A DNA stretch of 64,000 nt, taken from the NCBI GenBank assembly GCA_009781425.1, contig WQYC01000002.1:1-64000 (forward strand), in the 5' to 3' direction. This document shows, in pieces, positions 35,526 through 45,800 of the stretch. The notes under the pieces were generated by a model. That model worked only from the letters and a program-made list of their open reading frames with translations, was not told the DNA's origin and did no database searches. Source of the stretch: Oscillospiraceae bacterium (GTDB lineage: Bacteria > Bacillota > Clostridia > Oscillospirales > Ruminococcaceae). The translations under genes were made by a program, and so were the position numbers. The first letter of the stretch is position 1. Each line of letters starts with the position of its first letter.

Positions 35526-36683
35526 ATGCCTAAAGCGATTCACAAGTTTTGGAATTTTATCGCCGCCGCGGGGGAAAAGCCTGCGGAGTTAATTCTTTAC
35601 GGTGATATTTCAAACTATTCATGGTGGGGTGATGAGGTCACGCCTGCCGAGTTTAACAAGGAGCTCGCCGCGCTGGGAGATGTTTCGGAAATCATTGTGC
35701 GGATTAATTCGGGAGGCGGTGACGTTTTCGCCGCAAATGCGATTTACACACGCCTAAAAGACCACAAGGCGAAAATTACCGTTAAGATTGACGGCTGGGC
35801 GGCATCAGCGGCGACGATTATCGCTATGGCAGGCGATACTATTATGATTCCTGCAAACGGAGTGTTCATGATTCATAATCCTGCTTTTGTCATGTATGAT
35901 TATCTTGACGAGGAGCGGTTAACAAAATTATCGGAAATAATCGCAGTCATAAAAAACAGCATGATTAACGCTTACGCACTCAAAACAGAAAAAGACAAGG
36001 ACGAAATTTCTACGCTTTTAAGTGCAGAAACTTGGTTTACAGGCGAAGAGGCTGTAGCCGCAGGATTCTGCGACGAGGTTATGTTCGGTGAAGCGCAGGC
36101 ATTAGCAAATGTTGCGGCATTTTCTACATACAAAAACGTACCGAAAGCGTTGTTAAATCTGCCTGCGGGCGGAGTTGCAAATAAACAAACAACCGCACCG
36201 CAGAGCGGAAACCACCCCGCCCCTGCGGGGCACCCCTCCACGGAGGGGAATTTAAAAAATTCAAAAGGAGAAGAAAGCATGGAATTAAAAACATTAGACG
36301 AGTTAAAAGCGGCATATCCTACACTTGTCGCGCAGGCAGAGTCCGCCGCCGCGGAAGCGGCAACCAAAGCAGAGCGGGAACGCATAAAGACAATTGAGAG
36401 CGTCGCGCTCGGAGGGTTCGATGAGCTTATTACAAAGGCGAAGTTCGACGCGCCTGTTTCTGCCGAAGCCGTAGCAATGCAGATGATTGCGGCGCAGAAA
36501 GCACAGGGCGGGCAGTATCTGAAAGACCGTGAGGCTGATATAGCGGCAAGCGGTATGGAGGGTGTAGAGACCGAAAGCGGAAGTATTTCCGCAGGGAAAG
36601 CAGATACACCAAAAGAAAAACAAGTGCAGGCTAAAACAGAAGTAGCGGCTTTACTCGGAAAAACCGGAAAGGAGAAAAAGTAA
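35526..36683 (+). CDS. ClpP-like head maturation protease with scaffold C-terminus
   Basis: IIVRINSGGGDVFAANAIYTRLKDHKAKITVKIDGWAASAATIIAMAGD. Confidence 0.9.
   Translation: MPKAIHKFWNFIAAAGEKPAELILYGDISNYSWWGDEVTPAEFNKELAALGDVSEIIVRINSGGGDVFAANAIYTRLKDHKAKITVKIDGWAASAATIIAMAGDTIMIPANGVFMIHNPAFVMYDYLDEERLTKLSEIIAVIKNSMINAYALKTEKDKDEISTLLSAETWFTGEEAVAAGFCDEVMFGEAQALANVAAFSTYKNVPKALLNLPAGGVANKQTTAPQSGNHPAPAGHPSTEGNLKNSKGEESMELKTLDELKAAYPTLVAQAESAAAEAATKAERERIKTIESVALGGFDELITKAKFDAPVSAEAVAMQMIAAQKAQGGQYLKDREADIAASGMEGVETESGSISAGKADTPKEKQVQAKTEVAALLGKTGKEKK
36210..36253 (+). repeat. REP-like double-hairpin element, copy 1 (in frame inside protease/scaffold ORF)
   Basis: aaccaccccgcccctgcggggcacccctccacggaggggaattt. 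Confidence 0.85.
36279..36683 (+). CDS. Nested in-frame scaffold protein (lambda Nu3-like arrangement)
   Basis: Internal aaaggagaagaaagc-ATG; 134 aa MELKTLDELKAAYPTLVAQAESAAAEA... Confidence 0.6.
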   Translation: MELKTLDELKAAYPTLVAQAESAAAEAATKAERERIKTIESVALGGFDELITKAKFDAPVSAEAVAMQMIAAQKAQGGQYLKDREADIAASGMEGVETESGSISAGKADTPKEKQVQAKTEVAALLGKTGKEKK

Positions 36684-37060
36684 TGACTATAGGAAAAATG
36701 GAATATGACGGTTTAATTACTGATTTGGCCCCTGCGGTTGAAGTACGCGGGCGGGTGATTGCGCATTTTTCGTCTTCGATAAATTATCCGCGCGGGACAA
36801 TTTTCGCACGTTCTGCTTTGAATAATAAGCTTTACCCGCTCGGAAGTGTAGCAGGTACAGATGATACTCTTACACCTGATTGCGTGCTATGCGACGATAC
36901 CTTCGTTGATACTGTCAATGATGTTACCGTTGCGGTATATACTGCGGGTTGCTTCAACCCCGATAAATGCACCACTAAAGACAGCTATCAAATGACAGAA
37001 GCGGACAAGGACGCATTACGCACGCGTAATATAGTCTTTAAAGCCGCACAACAAAACTAA
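36683..37060 (+). CDS. Head decoration protein (lambda gpD-like)
   Basis: VRGRVIAHFSSSINYPRGTIFARSALNNKLYPLG. Confidence 0.8.
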   Translation: MTIGKMEYDGLITDLAPAVEVRGRVIAHFSSSINYPRGTIFARSALNNKLYPLGSVAGTDDTLTPDCVLCDDTFVDTVNDVTVAVYTAGCFNPDKCTTKDSYQMTEADKDALRTRNIVFKAAQQN

Positions 37061-37075
37061 GGAGGAAAAAAATTC

Positions 37076-38137
37076 ATGGATTTATTCACAATTTTTTATT
37101 TAATTGCACTCGCGGAAGAAATCGTTCCTAATCCCTCGTTTTTTAAGGACAGATACTTCCCGACAACTGATGAGGATATTTTCGCAGCTGATGAAGTACT
37201 AACAGAATACCGAAAAGGCGACAGGAAAATGGCGGCGTTTGTTGCTGAGCGTGCGGGAGATATTCCCGTTGACCGCAGAGGCTACGAAATCCGAAAATAT
37301 CAGCCCGCATACATTGCGCCGTCACGTATGCTCACGCTTGACGACTTGAAAAAGCGCGGGTTTGGTGAAGCCCTGCACGCAAACAACTCTGCGGCTGAAA
37401 GAGCGGCAAGGATTTTATTGCAAGACATGACTGACCTTGACAATCGCATTTTACGCCGGGAGGAGTGGATGTGTGCGCAAACAATGCTTAACAACGCCTG
37501 CGAAATTCAAGAATACATCGACGCTGAAACTGTAGGAAACAGCAGAAACATTCTATTCTACGACGGCACAAGCGAACACGTTTACACAGTCGGCGCGACT
37601 TGGAACGCTAACAACGGCGATTTCTTCGGTGATGTTACAGCGATGTGCAGAATGTTATCGAAGCGCGGACTTATGGCTGCTGACTTGATTCTTGGCAGTC
37701 AGGCGGCAGACGCAGTTCTGAACATCGACAAAGTTCAAAAGCTTCTCGACAATAACCGTATTCATATCGGTAATATCGCACCCGAGCTGACTGCTTATCC
37801 CGGTGTTGCGTTTATGGGAACGCTCAACTTCGGAGGATTCAACTTGAATCTGTTTAACGTCAATCACAGCTACGTTAACGACAGCGGAGTAGATACGCCT
37901 TACTTCCCGACTGACGGCGCAATGGTAACTGCACCGGATTGCGGTCGCTTGATGTACGGACAGATTTCTCAAATCGACCACGGAAACACAGAATATTCAA
38001 CGCATACAGGCATACGTATTCCAAAACTCGTAATAGACCAAGACAAGGACACACGCAAGCTTCGCCTCGGCACAAGACCGCTCGCCGCACCGAAAAATTA
38101 CTGCCCGTACATTTACGCCGCAAGCGTAGTGACATAG
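37076..38137 (+). CDS. Major capsid protein (lambda gpE family)
   Basis: FFKDRYFPTTDEDIFAADEVLTEYRKGDRKMAAFV...RGYEIRKYQPAYIAPSRMLTLDDL. Confidence 0.9.
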   Translation: MDLFTIFYLIALAEEIVPNPSFFKDRYFPTTDEDIFAADEVLTEYRKGDRKMAAFVAERAGDIPVDRRGYEIRKYQPAYIAPSRMLTLDDLKKRGFGEALHANNSAAERAARILLQDMTDLDNRILRREEWMCAQTMLNNACEIQEYIDAETVGNSRNILFYDGTSEHVYTVGATWNANNGDFFGDVTAMCRMLSKRGLMAADLILGSQAADAVLNIDKVQKLLDNNRIHIGNIAPELTAYPGVAFMGTLNFGGFNLNLFNVNHSYVNDSGVDTPYFPTDGAMVTAPDCGRLMYGQISQIDHGNTEYSTHTGIRIPKLVIDQDKDTRKLRLGTRPLAAPKNYCPYIYAASVVT

Positions 38138-38150
38138 GAAGGGGTTTATT

Positions 38151-38348
38151 ATGAAGTTTAAACTTATCAAAATAATCAACGGCACTTACGGCTATAAAAA
38201 AGACGGCACAGGCTCGGTATTACCAAAAACACCGAGCGACCCGCCGTTCGAGGTTTCCGAAGCCGAAGCAAAACGCCTTATTGCTCTTAAAGTCGCAGAA
38301 TACGCAGACAAGGAAAAACAAGAAAAAAATCCATCTCCGGAGGACTAA
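38151..38348 (+). CDS. Small head-region protein
   Basis: 65 aa ORF with RBS, in structural operon. Confidence 0.55.
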   Translation: MKFKLIKIINGTYGYKKDGTGSVLPKTPSDPPFEVSEAEAKRLIALKVAEYADKEKQEKNPSPED

Positions 38349-38351
38349 GAC

Positions 38352-38687
38352 GTGGGATTTAAAGTGCAGATTAAACGCGATTTAAAAGAAGTTTTTCACA
38401 ATGCGGACGAACACGCGGACATGGTAGATGTTAAATACAACGGGAAGAAATACAATATTCCCGTTGTAATTGACAGCGAGGGCGCGAAAGACCGTAAGCG
38501 CGGTTCAAAAGACAACGCTGACGGTATTTTCATCGCCGATTTAACCGTGTACATAAATTATGCCGATTTAAAAACCATGCCGCGCAAGGAGCAGAAAATC
38601 AAGATTAGCGGCAAGCAGTACAATATAATTAAATCGGGATTTAACGCGGGAAGCATTACGCTTGACTTGGAGGATTTAGAGGAATGA
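38352..38687 (+). CDS. Head-tail connector-region protein
   Basis: Position and size; VKYNGKKYNIPVVID. Confidence 0.55.
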   Translation: MGFKVQIKRDLKEVFHNADEHADMVDVKYNGKKYNIPVVIDSEGAKDRKRGSKDNADGIFIADLTVYINYADLKTMPRKEQKIKISGKQYNIIKSGFNAGSITLDLEDLEE

Positions 38688-39313
38688 GTAATTTAAATAA
38701 GAGCTGGTTTAATGTTGATATTGAAAGCAATGTATTCGACAGGCTTCAATTGTTTGCAATGGGCATGAAAGAGGGAGAATCATTTAGACAATGGAATATA
38801 AGCCTCGGCAGTATTATAAAAAGAGCATCTCAAGCAGCACGAACAGAGGCATGGAGAGGCGTAAAAGAAAAATACAACATAAAACAAGAGCATTTTTATA
38901 ATTACACTAAAATTAAAACCTATGAATCAGGCATTATTAACTGTGGAAATAGCGCAAATGCAGACGTTACGTTTATTGGCAAAAAAATCCCTTTATATTA
39001 TTTTGGAACCCACAAAGGAAAAGAAAAATCAAAAAAGCCTATAAAATCTCAAATAATAAAGGGAGGTAATACTTTTACATATAAACGCGCTTTTTATATG
39101 TTTAAAAATTATCGCTATGGAATTTATGAACGCACAACACCTAAAAGATTACCAATTCGCGAAATAACAGCGTTAGCAGGGGCTCAGATGATAGGAGATG
39201 ATGAAATATCAGAAAGAGTCGCAGAAAAAATCATAAAAACCATTGATGAACGTGCGGAGCACGAGATAACACGGCTCTTAAATAAATGGGGTACTAACTG
39301 GAGGGTAAAGTAA
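38684..39313 (+). CDS. Minor tail protein, gpZ-like
   Basis: Position; KRASQAARTEAWRGVKEKYNI...YERTTPKRLPIREITALAGAQMIG. Confidence 0.55.
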   Translation: MSNLNKSWFNVDIESNVFDRLQLFAMGMKEGESFRQWNISLGSIIKRASQAARTEAWRGVKEKYNIKQEHFYNYTKIKTYESGIINCGNSANADVTFIGKKIPLYYFGTHKGKEKSKKPIKSQIIKGGNTFTYKRAFYMFKNYRYGIYERTTPKRLPIREITALAGAQMIGDDEISERVAEKIIKTIDERAEHEITRLLNKWGTNWRVK

Positions 39314-39852
39314 TGACTGATATAGTTTTGCTCAACGAACTTAAAAAATATATCGAGGCTAAAACACAAAACATTATCCTTGATGTACGACCTTTAGAAA
39401 ATGAACACCCTATAGGGTATGAACCGAGCGAAGAGGAAAAACAACAAAACAATAAAACTATGCTTAGACGTGCATTAGAGGTTCATTTAATGGGATTACC
39501 GAATAAGGAAAAAGAAAAAAATTATGTGCCATATATACTGGCTCAATTTCTTGAAGGTGATGACACGCAAACCGCAGGGGAAGAACCCGACAGCACATCT
39601 AAAATACGACTCATAGTATGTACCTATTCGGATAATGACAGTAAAGGTGCATATGATGTTTTAAATATCTTGTCTACTCTTCGCATTGCACTACTGAAAG
39701 AGCGGTGGGTAGGTGAGCAGTTCGCACTTAAAATGCCGCTTGAGTATATGGTTTACCCGAACGATTGGGTAACGCCTCCATATTTCGCAGGCGAAATGAT
39801 TCTTACGTTTGAAAAACCAATAATAACACAGGAGGTAGATTATGGCTACTAA
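39313..39852 (+). CDS. Tail completion-region protein
   Basis: Position before sheath; 179 aa. Confidence 0.5.
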   Translation: MTDIVLLNELKKYIEAKTQNIILDVRPLENEHPIGYEPSEEEKQQNNKTMLRRALEVHLMGLPNKEKEKNYVPYILAQFLEGDDTQTAGEEPDSTSKIRLIVCTYSDNDSKGAYDVLNILSTLRIALLKERWVGEQFALKMPLEYMVYPNDWVTPPYFAGEMILTFEKPIITQEVDYGY

Positions 39853-40210
39853 AGACAATAAAAATCCAAACCCCGCAACACAACCCGCACCGACTGAACC
39901 GACAGCACCGACTGAACCGACAGCACCGGAGGAAAACAAAAAGCCCGCATCGGCAATCGGTCAGTATATGTATATCGGGCCCGCGATTCCAAACAGCGGA
40001 CTGCGGTGCAGCTGCGTACTTTGCGGCGATATTGACGACATCAAGAAAATATTCGCTGACGAAATCGGGAAATATAAAGGGTTATTAACCCTTATAGTTC
40101 CGATTAAAAAGTTAGTTTCTTCACGCAGAGACGTAAAAACAAGCGGTACTCACTTAAATGCTGTTTATAATGAAGTCGCCGCCGAAATCATGAAAGGAGA
40201 GCAAACATAA
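39842..40210 (+). CDS. Hypothetical tail-region protein with PTEPTAPTEPTAPEE repeat
   Basis: 122 aa ORF directly before sheath. Confidence 0.55.
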   Translation: MATKDNKNPNPATQPAPTEPTAPTEPTAPEENKKPASAIGQYMYIGPAIPNSGLRCSCVLCGDIDDIKKIFADEIGKYKGLLTLIVPIKKLVSSRRDVKTSGTHLNAVYNEVAAEIMKGEQT

Positions 40211-41652
40211 TGGCAGATTTTTTTCACGGTGCAAGGACACAGGAAAACCCGACTTCTGTTTCTACTCCTGTAGTAGCGGCAAGCGGGATTACGTTTGCAA
40301 TCGGAACTGCACCTGTTCATACAACAGACAGCAACAACGTAAACCGCGTAATCAGAGCGGGAAGCTATAGCGAAGCAGTTTCTGCGCTCGGATATATGGA
40401 CAGCACAGACGGCTGGAAGAATTACGAATTATGCGAAGTCATTTTCAATCATTTCAGATTGTATCAGACTGCGCCTGTATTTTTCGTAAACGTTCTTGAC
40501 CCCGCAGTTCACAAGGAAGCAATTGCGTCCAAAGCATACCCTATTATAAACAACCGCGCGACACTACCTTTTGAAGCAATTAAAAAGAGCGTTACCGTGC
40601 AGAGCTATGAAGCAGGGACAGACTACGCCTTATTCTACACCGACACTGCGCTTATTCTTGAAATCATTGACGACGGAAGTATTCCCGCAAGCACTACGGA
40701 GCTAACTATAGGGTACAATGCAGTCAAGCCGTCTATGGTAACAAAAGCCGATATAATCGGCGGATTCAATCTTTCCACTAAAAAGACTACCGGGCTTGAA
40801 TTAATCGACACGGTGCTTCCCGCGTTTGGAACAGTGCCCGATTTAATTATCGCCCCGGGTTTCTCGCATGACCCCGAGGTCGCGGCGGTGATGAGCGCGA
40901 AGGCTGACGGCATTAACGGATTATTCAAGGCGAAGGCTCTGATTGATATTGATGTTTCTGCAAACGGAATAAAGCATTACAGCGAGTCTGTCGCATGGAA
41001 GAAAAAGCAGAATATTTTCGACAGCTCGCAAATATTATTCTGCTTCAAGTGCGGACTTGGTGACAGGGTTTTCCATATGTCAACGCAGGCGGCGGCTCTG
41101 ATGGCTGTCGTAGACACAAGAAACGGCGGAATACCGTCTGAAAGCCCGTCAAATAAAAGCTTGCAAATCGACAGGCTTTTACTTGACAACGGCACTGAAG
41201 TTCTGCTTGATATACAGGCGGCGAATTTCCTCAATGCAAACGGAATCGTCACCGCGCTTAATTTCTCGAACGGATTTACGTTGTGGGGGAATTATACAGC
41301 GTGCTATCCGGGCAATACAGACGTTAAGGATTATTTCATTTCAGTTTCACGTATGTTCGCATGGCGCGGAAGAACGGCGATATTTACGTTTTGGAGCAGA
41401 GTTGACGAGAGAATGACTAACCGATTTGCTACAAGCATAATTGATTCGCTCAATATCCACACCAACGGGCTTGTAGCGGAGGGTCATTTACTCGGCGGAC
41501 GAATTGAGTTACCTGCGGAGCTTAATAACGATTTATCACTTGCAAGCGGAAAAATCACGCTCAAAATCATTCAGACACCGCCGACACCCGCGCAGGAAAT
41601 ACTATTCCTGCTTGAATTTGATATGTCGTACTTATCGACGATATTCGGGTGA
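40210..41652 (+). CDS. Contractile tail sheath protein
   Basis: FHGARTQENPTSVSTPVVAASGITFAIGTAPVH...WGNYTACYPGNTDVKDYFISVSRMFAW. Confidence 0.92.
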   Translation: MADFFHGARTQENPTSVSTPVVAASGITFAIGTAPVHTTDSNNVNRVIRAGSYSEAVSALGYMDSTDGWKNYELCEVIFNHFRLYQTAPVFFVNVLDPAVHKEAIASKAYPIINNRATLPFEAIKKSVTVQSYEAGTDYALFYTDTALILEIIDDGSIPASTTELTIGYNAVKPSMVTKADIIGGFNLSTKKTTGLELIDTVLPAFGTVPDLIIAPGFSHDPEVAAVMSAKADGINGLFKAKALIDIDVSANGIKHYSESVAWKKKQNIFDSSQILFCFKCGLGDRVFHMSTQAAALMAVVDTRNGGIPSESPSNKSLQIDRLLLDNGTEVLLDIQAANFLNANGIVTALNFSNGFTLWGNYTACYPGNTDVKDYFISVSRMFAWRGRTAIFTFWSRVDERMTNRFATSIIDSLNIHTNGLVAEGHLLGGRIELPAELNNDLSLASGKITLKIIQTPPTPAQEILFLLEFDMSYLSTIFG

Positions 41653-41658
41653 CGGTAA

Positions 41659-41714
41659 AACCACCCCGTCAACCAGTCTGAGGACTGGTTGCCACCCCTC
41701 CACGGAGGGGAATT
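41659..41714 (+). repeat. REP-like double-hairpin element, copy 2
   Basis: aaccaccccgtcaaccagtctgaggactggttgccacccctccacggaggggaatt. Confidence 0.85.
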
Positions 41715-41740
41715 AATAAGTATTAAAAGAGGAGGAAAAA

Positions 41741-42259
41741 ATGTCAAAAATAAGTGAAGCAATTGCTAATTTCAACATATTTGAAGGCGACCATGTTTAC
41801 TACGGCATGGCGAGCGCAACAATGCCTACAATTCAAAATGTAACAGAGCAAATCAGCGGTGCAGGCATTGCCGGAAGTTATGAAACTGCAATCATGGGTC
41901 ACATTAACGCTATGACGCTGACTCTGAATTTCAGAAACATGACGACAGACTCATTAAGACTCATGGAGCAACGCAATCATCAAATCGAACTGCGAGTTCC
42001 TGTTCAAGAGTTAAATAGACTCCAAGCACAGAAAATCATTACAGCATACAAGCACGTAATGATTATTCAGCCGAAATCGCTCAACGCGGGGCAGGTTGCA
42101 CCTGCTACCGTCGGTAACGTGAGCGGTGAGTACTCAGTACAGTACTGGGCGACATATATCAATGGCGAAAAAGTACTTGAAATTGATATGCTCAATTTCA
42201 TATACGAAGTTAACGGTACTAATTACCTCGCGGATATGAAAAGAGCAATGGGAATGTAA
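41741..42259 (+). CDS. Tail tube protein (P2 FII-like)
   Basis: EAIANFNIFEGDHVYYGMASATMPTIQNVTEQISGAGIAGSYETAIMGH. Confidence 0.85.
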   Translation: MSKISEAIANFNIFEGDHVYYGMASATMPTIQNVTEQISGAGIAGSYETAIMGHINAMTLTLNFRNMTTDSLRLMEQRNHQIELRVPVQELNRLQAQKIITAYKHVMIIQPKSLNAGQVAPATVGNVSGEYSVQYWATYINGEKVLEIDMLNFIYEVNGTNYLADMKRAMGM

Positions 42260-42279
42260 ACTGAAAAGGAGAAAGCATA

Positions 42280-42591
42280 ATGGCAGAAATTAAAAATAAT
42301 ACGGGTGTATATGAACATACGCTCAAAACACCGCTCACCTACGAAAACAAAACACACGAGAAGTTCACGTTCAATTTCGATAAGCTCACCGGCAAGGACT
42401 ATATCGACGTTGAAAACGAAATGGCAAACAACAACGAATATATGATTATCGCAGAAGCTTCACGCGGATTCCAGTACAGAATCGCGGCAAAAGCGGCAGA
42501 AATCGGGAGTGATATTTTGATTGCTTTGCCTGCTTCTGATTTTAGCAAAATCGTGAACGCCGCGCGTCGTTTTCTGAACAGCACGGAATAA
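42280..42591 (+). CDS. Tail assembly chaperone, N-terminal frame (gpG-like)
   Basis: Position between tube and tape measure; phage TAC-like sequence. Confidence 0.75.
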   Translation: MAEIKNNTGVYEHTLKTPLTYENKTHEKFTFNFDKLTGKDYIDVENEMANNNEYMIIAEASRGFQYRIAAKAAEIGSDILIALPASDFSKIVNAARRFLNSTE

Positions 42592-42737
42592 GCGAAAACC
42601 CGTGCGATTGGATTAGAAAACAAAGTTTTCGCTTGTCAAGGGCAACACATACGTCAATACCTCACTGGCTCTCGCTGAATATGCGGGAGCTTGTTAAATG
42701 GATTGATTTTTTAAACAGCGCGGAGCGCAGCACCTAA
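42546..42737 (+). CDS. Tail assembly chaperone -1 frame extension (gpT-like), no own ATG start
   Basis: Open in -1 frame: ...FSEQHGISENPCDWIRKQSFRLSRATHTSIPHWLSLNMRELVKWIDFLNSAERST*. Confidence 0.65.
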   Translation, partial: QNRERRASFSEQHGISENPCDWIRKQSFRLSRATHTSIPHWLSLNMRELVKWIDFLNSAERST

Positions 42738-42779
42738 AGGTGCGAATAAGGGGGAACACGGGGGCTTTGCCCCCGTCTA

Positions 42780-42824
42780 AACCACCCCGCCCCTACGGGG
42801 CACCCCTCCTCAGAGGGGAATTTT
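42780..42824 (+). repeat. REP-like double-hairpin element, copy 3
   Basis: aaccaccccgcccctacggggcacccctcctcagaggggaatttt. Confidence 0.85.
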
Positions 42825-42844
42825 CACGATAGGAGGTAGTTTTA

Positions 42845-45800
42845 ATGAGTAACCGAAAGAATTATGAGCTGATAATGCAAATCAAAGGTGAGCTCGGCGG
42901 AAATTTCCGAGGGACATTTAACACCGCCTCCGAATCTGTAAGAGGACTTCAAAAAAATCTTACTGACATACAGAAAACACAGAAAGATATTTCATCGTAT
43001 CAGGCTACGCAAAAGGCAATAGACGAGCTTAAAACTAAAAAACAAGAGCTTATTAATACCGACGGCGTTAAGGCATCTGAAATAGAAAAAGTAAACAGAG
43101 AGCTTGATAAGCAAACGCAGAAGCTTGGTGGATTGAGCGACAATCTCAAAACCGCAGGCGTAGACACTAATAATTTAACTAACGAAAATAATCGTCTTAG
43201 TGACGAATACGATAAATTAAAAGAAAAACAAGAAAAATTAGCGACGCTCGAAAACTGGCAGCAGAAGAATTCCGAAGCGTTGTCAAGGGCGCGTGCTGAC
43301 TTTTTGGCGACAAGTGCTGTCGTTGCGGCGGCGGGAGCTACATTCTATAAAGCATTTATTTCCCCTGCGGCGGATTTTGAATCCGAAATGAGCAATATTG
43401 CAGCTCTTACCGGGTATAATGCAGAGCAGATGAAGCGGCTCGGCGACGAAGTGCGTGCTACAGCGCAGGCGACAGGTACGCCCATTGGTGAGCTCGCGGC
43501 AAAAGCTAATCAGCTCGTTGAAGTCGGCGGAGACTTAGATTTAGTTGTAGCGCAAATGCGTTATGGTACTAACTTAGCAAATGCGACACGCACCGAAATA
43601 GGGCTTGTTTATGACTTCACCAGCGCGGCAATGAAGACTTTCCATATGGAAGCGGAGGAGAGCCGTTCTGTTATGGACAGCATGGCATATACGACTTCGC
43701 TCACGAACCTTACGCTTTCGCAGATTTCGGAATCGTATGTAAACGTGGGAGGCTCGGCGAAAACTGCGGGCTTCGGGATTAATGACGTAAATGCACAGTT
43801 AATAGTAATGTCAGAGGCAGGGCTGAAAGGCGGCGCGGCGGGAACGTCGTTGAACGCGATTTTGCGGAATCTATCAACGCCCACAGCGAAAGCCTCCGGT
43901 GCGCTTAAAGAACTCGGTGTTGACTTATATGACGCTGAGGGCGCAAGCCGCAATATGTTTGATATTATGGGCGATTTACAAAATCGCCTTTCAGATTTTT
44001 CAGACGAGGAAAGAAATAACACGCTTTCTGATATTTTCGACACAGTCGCGCTCAAAGGCTGGAATATGATTGCTGACGAGGGTATTGAAAATATTCGAGA
44101 GCTTAGCGAGAATATTGAGGGCGCAAGCGAGAAGTATGGCGGACTTGGACAGTCGGCAGGCATGGCAGGCGTTCAGATTAATAATTTAAAAGGCGATTTG
44201 GCTCTAAATAAAGTCGCTATTTCAGAGCTCGGAATGTCTGTCGGTGAAATATTTCTGCCGAATATGCGCGCAGGAGCTCAGGGCATGACAGAAATGATAA
44301 ACAATGCATCTGCTTGGGTTAGAGAAAATCCCGAAACAGTGCGGCAGGTGGTCGAGCTTGCGGGGAAAATCGCGGTGCTGACGGTCGGGGTTAAGGGGTT
44401 TACGCTCGCTAAGGCGGCGGCAACAAAGCAAATCATAGGCTTTAAGATGATGGCAAACGGAGCGGCGGCGGGTTCGGGGACATTAGCGCGGTCGTTACAG
44501 ACAATGAATCCAATAGTTGCGGCAGTAGGATTGACAGCGGCAGGGCTTGCAGTTGCAATTGAGCTTAATAAAAAGAAAATGCGTGAGCTTCGTGAGGAGT
44601 ACGCTGACCCGATACTTTTTGATAATGGAGGTAGAAAATTAAGTGAAATTACAGACGAGTTTATTAAAAACACTCGTTATGTATACGAAAACGCACAAGC
44701 AACAATTGCTGTAAATGAACGCGTCAATGAATTACGTTATGACTTTCAAGGTGCAAGTCGGGACATTGACATTTATGGTAATAATTTAAGACGTAACGGC
44801 ACATTATCGGCAGATGAAGCTAATGCTTTACGCGAACCAATTGCAGATTTAGCAGAATTATTAAATCAAATTACAAATGTTAGATTTGAAGGTATTATTA
44901 ACGGTTTTAAGAGTGCTGCGGGAATAGCTTCTGAACTTGGGGTTGACGTCGCAAAAGTTGTCGGCGGACTTGAAGAGCTTAATCGTCGTCATAATGATAA
45001 CATAACAAATTCACAAGCCATAATTGACGATTATTTAAAAGCTGTTTATTTAGGCGAAGGAACGACTAAGGAAGAACGTTTAGAATTCCAAAGAGAAATG
45101 GAATATCAACGCGCTCTTGAAACTCGCGAGGAACGCCGCGCATTGGAAATAGAAACTGAAAGATTTTCACAAATTAATTTCGGCTCTGATTATAAAACAA
45201 TGCAAGAAAATGTTGAAAGTTTTATTGAGTACAGAGATGATTTAATACGTTCCATCTACGAAGCGAATAAAGCAGACATGGAATTATATAATGATTCAAT
45301 TTGGCAAGTAAAAGACGATTACGAATTCGGAAAAATATCACACCATGAATTCGAGAACGCTATTAAATTATTAGAATTTACACATAGTGCTACACAAGAA
45401 TCAGCATACAAAGCTATTGAAGCGATAATTGAAGAAACTAATGGTGTTTTAGAAAGAGCATTAACACAGGCGCAAATAGCAGAATTAAGCATATATAACA
45501 ACATGAATAATGCAGAACGTATATTATCGGGGTTTGTAGGTAAATGGCATACATCGGGTGACTATGACTCTATTATCGCAGGTTCAAACAAGGCATTATT
45601 TGACACAAGGAATTATATCGCAGACAGCATTTTAGGCACATATAACAATCCAATATTTATAGATGCCGGATTACAGCACAGGGTCAGAGAAAATATAAGC
45701 GGATTCCTCACACCCGAAGCGTCAGTAGAATATTACACTCAAAAAGGCAATACATTTGACGCTGTTATGCGCGCATTTAACTCCGGTGAACTTGACGATT

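Noticed and set aside
39896-39945. PTEPTAPTEPTAPEE repeat as a regulatory or mobile repeat
   Set aside because: Only about two short units in frame; an ordinary Pro-Thr linker.
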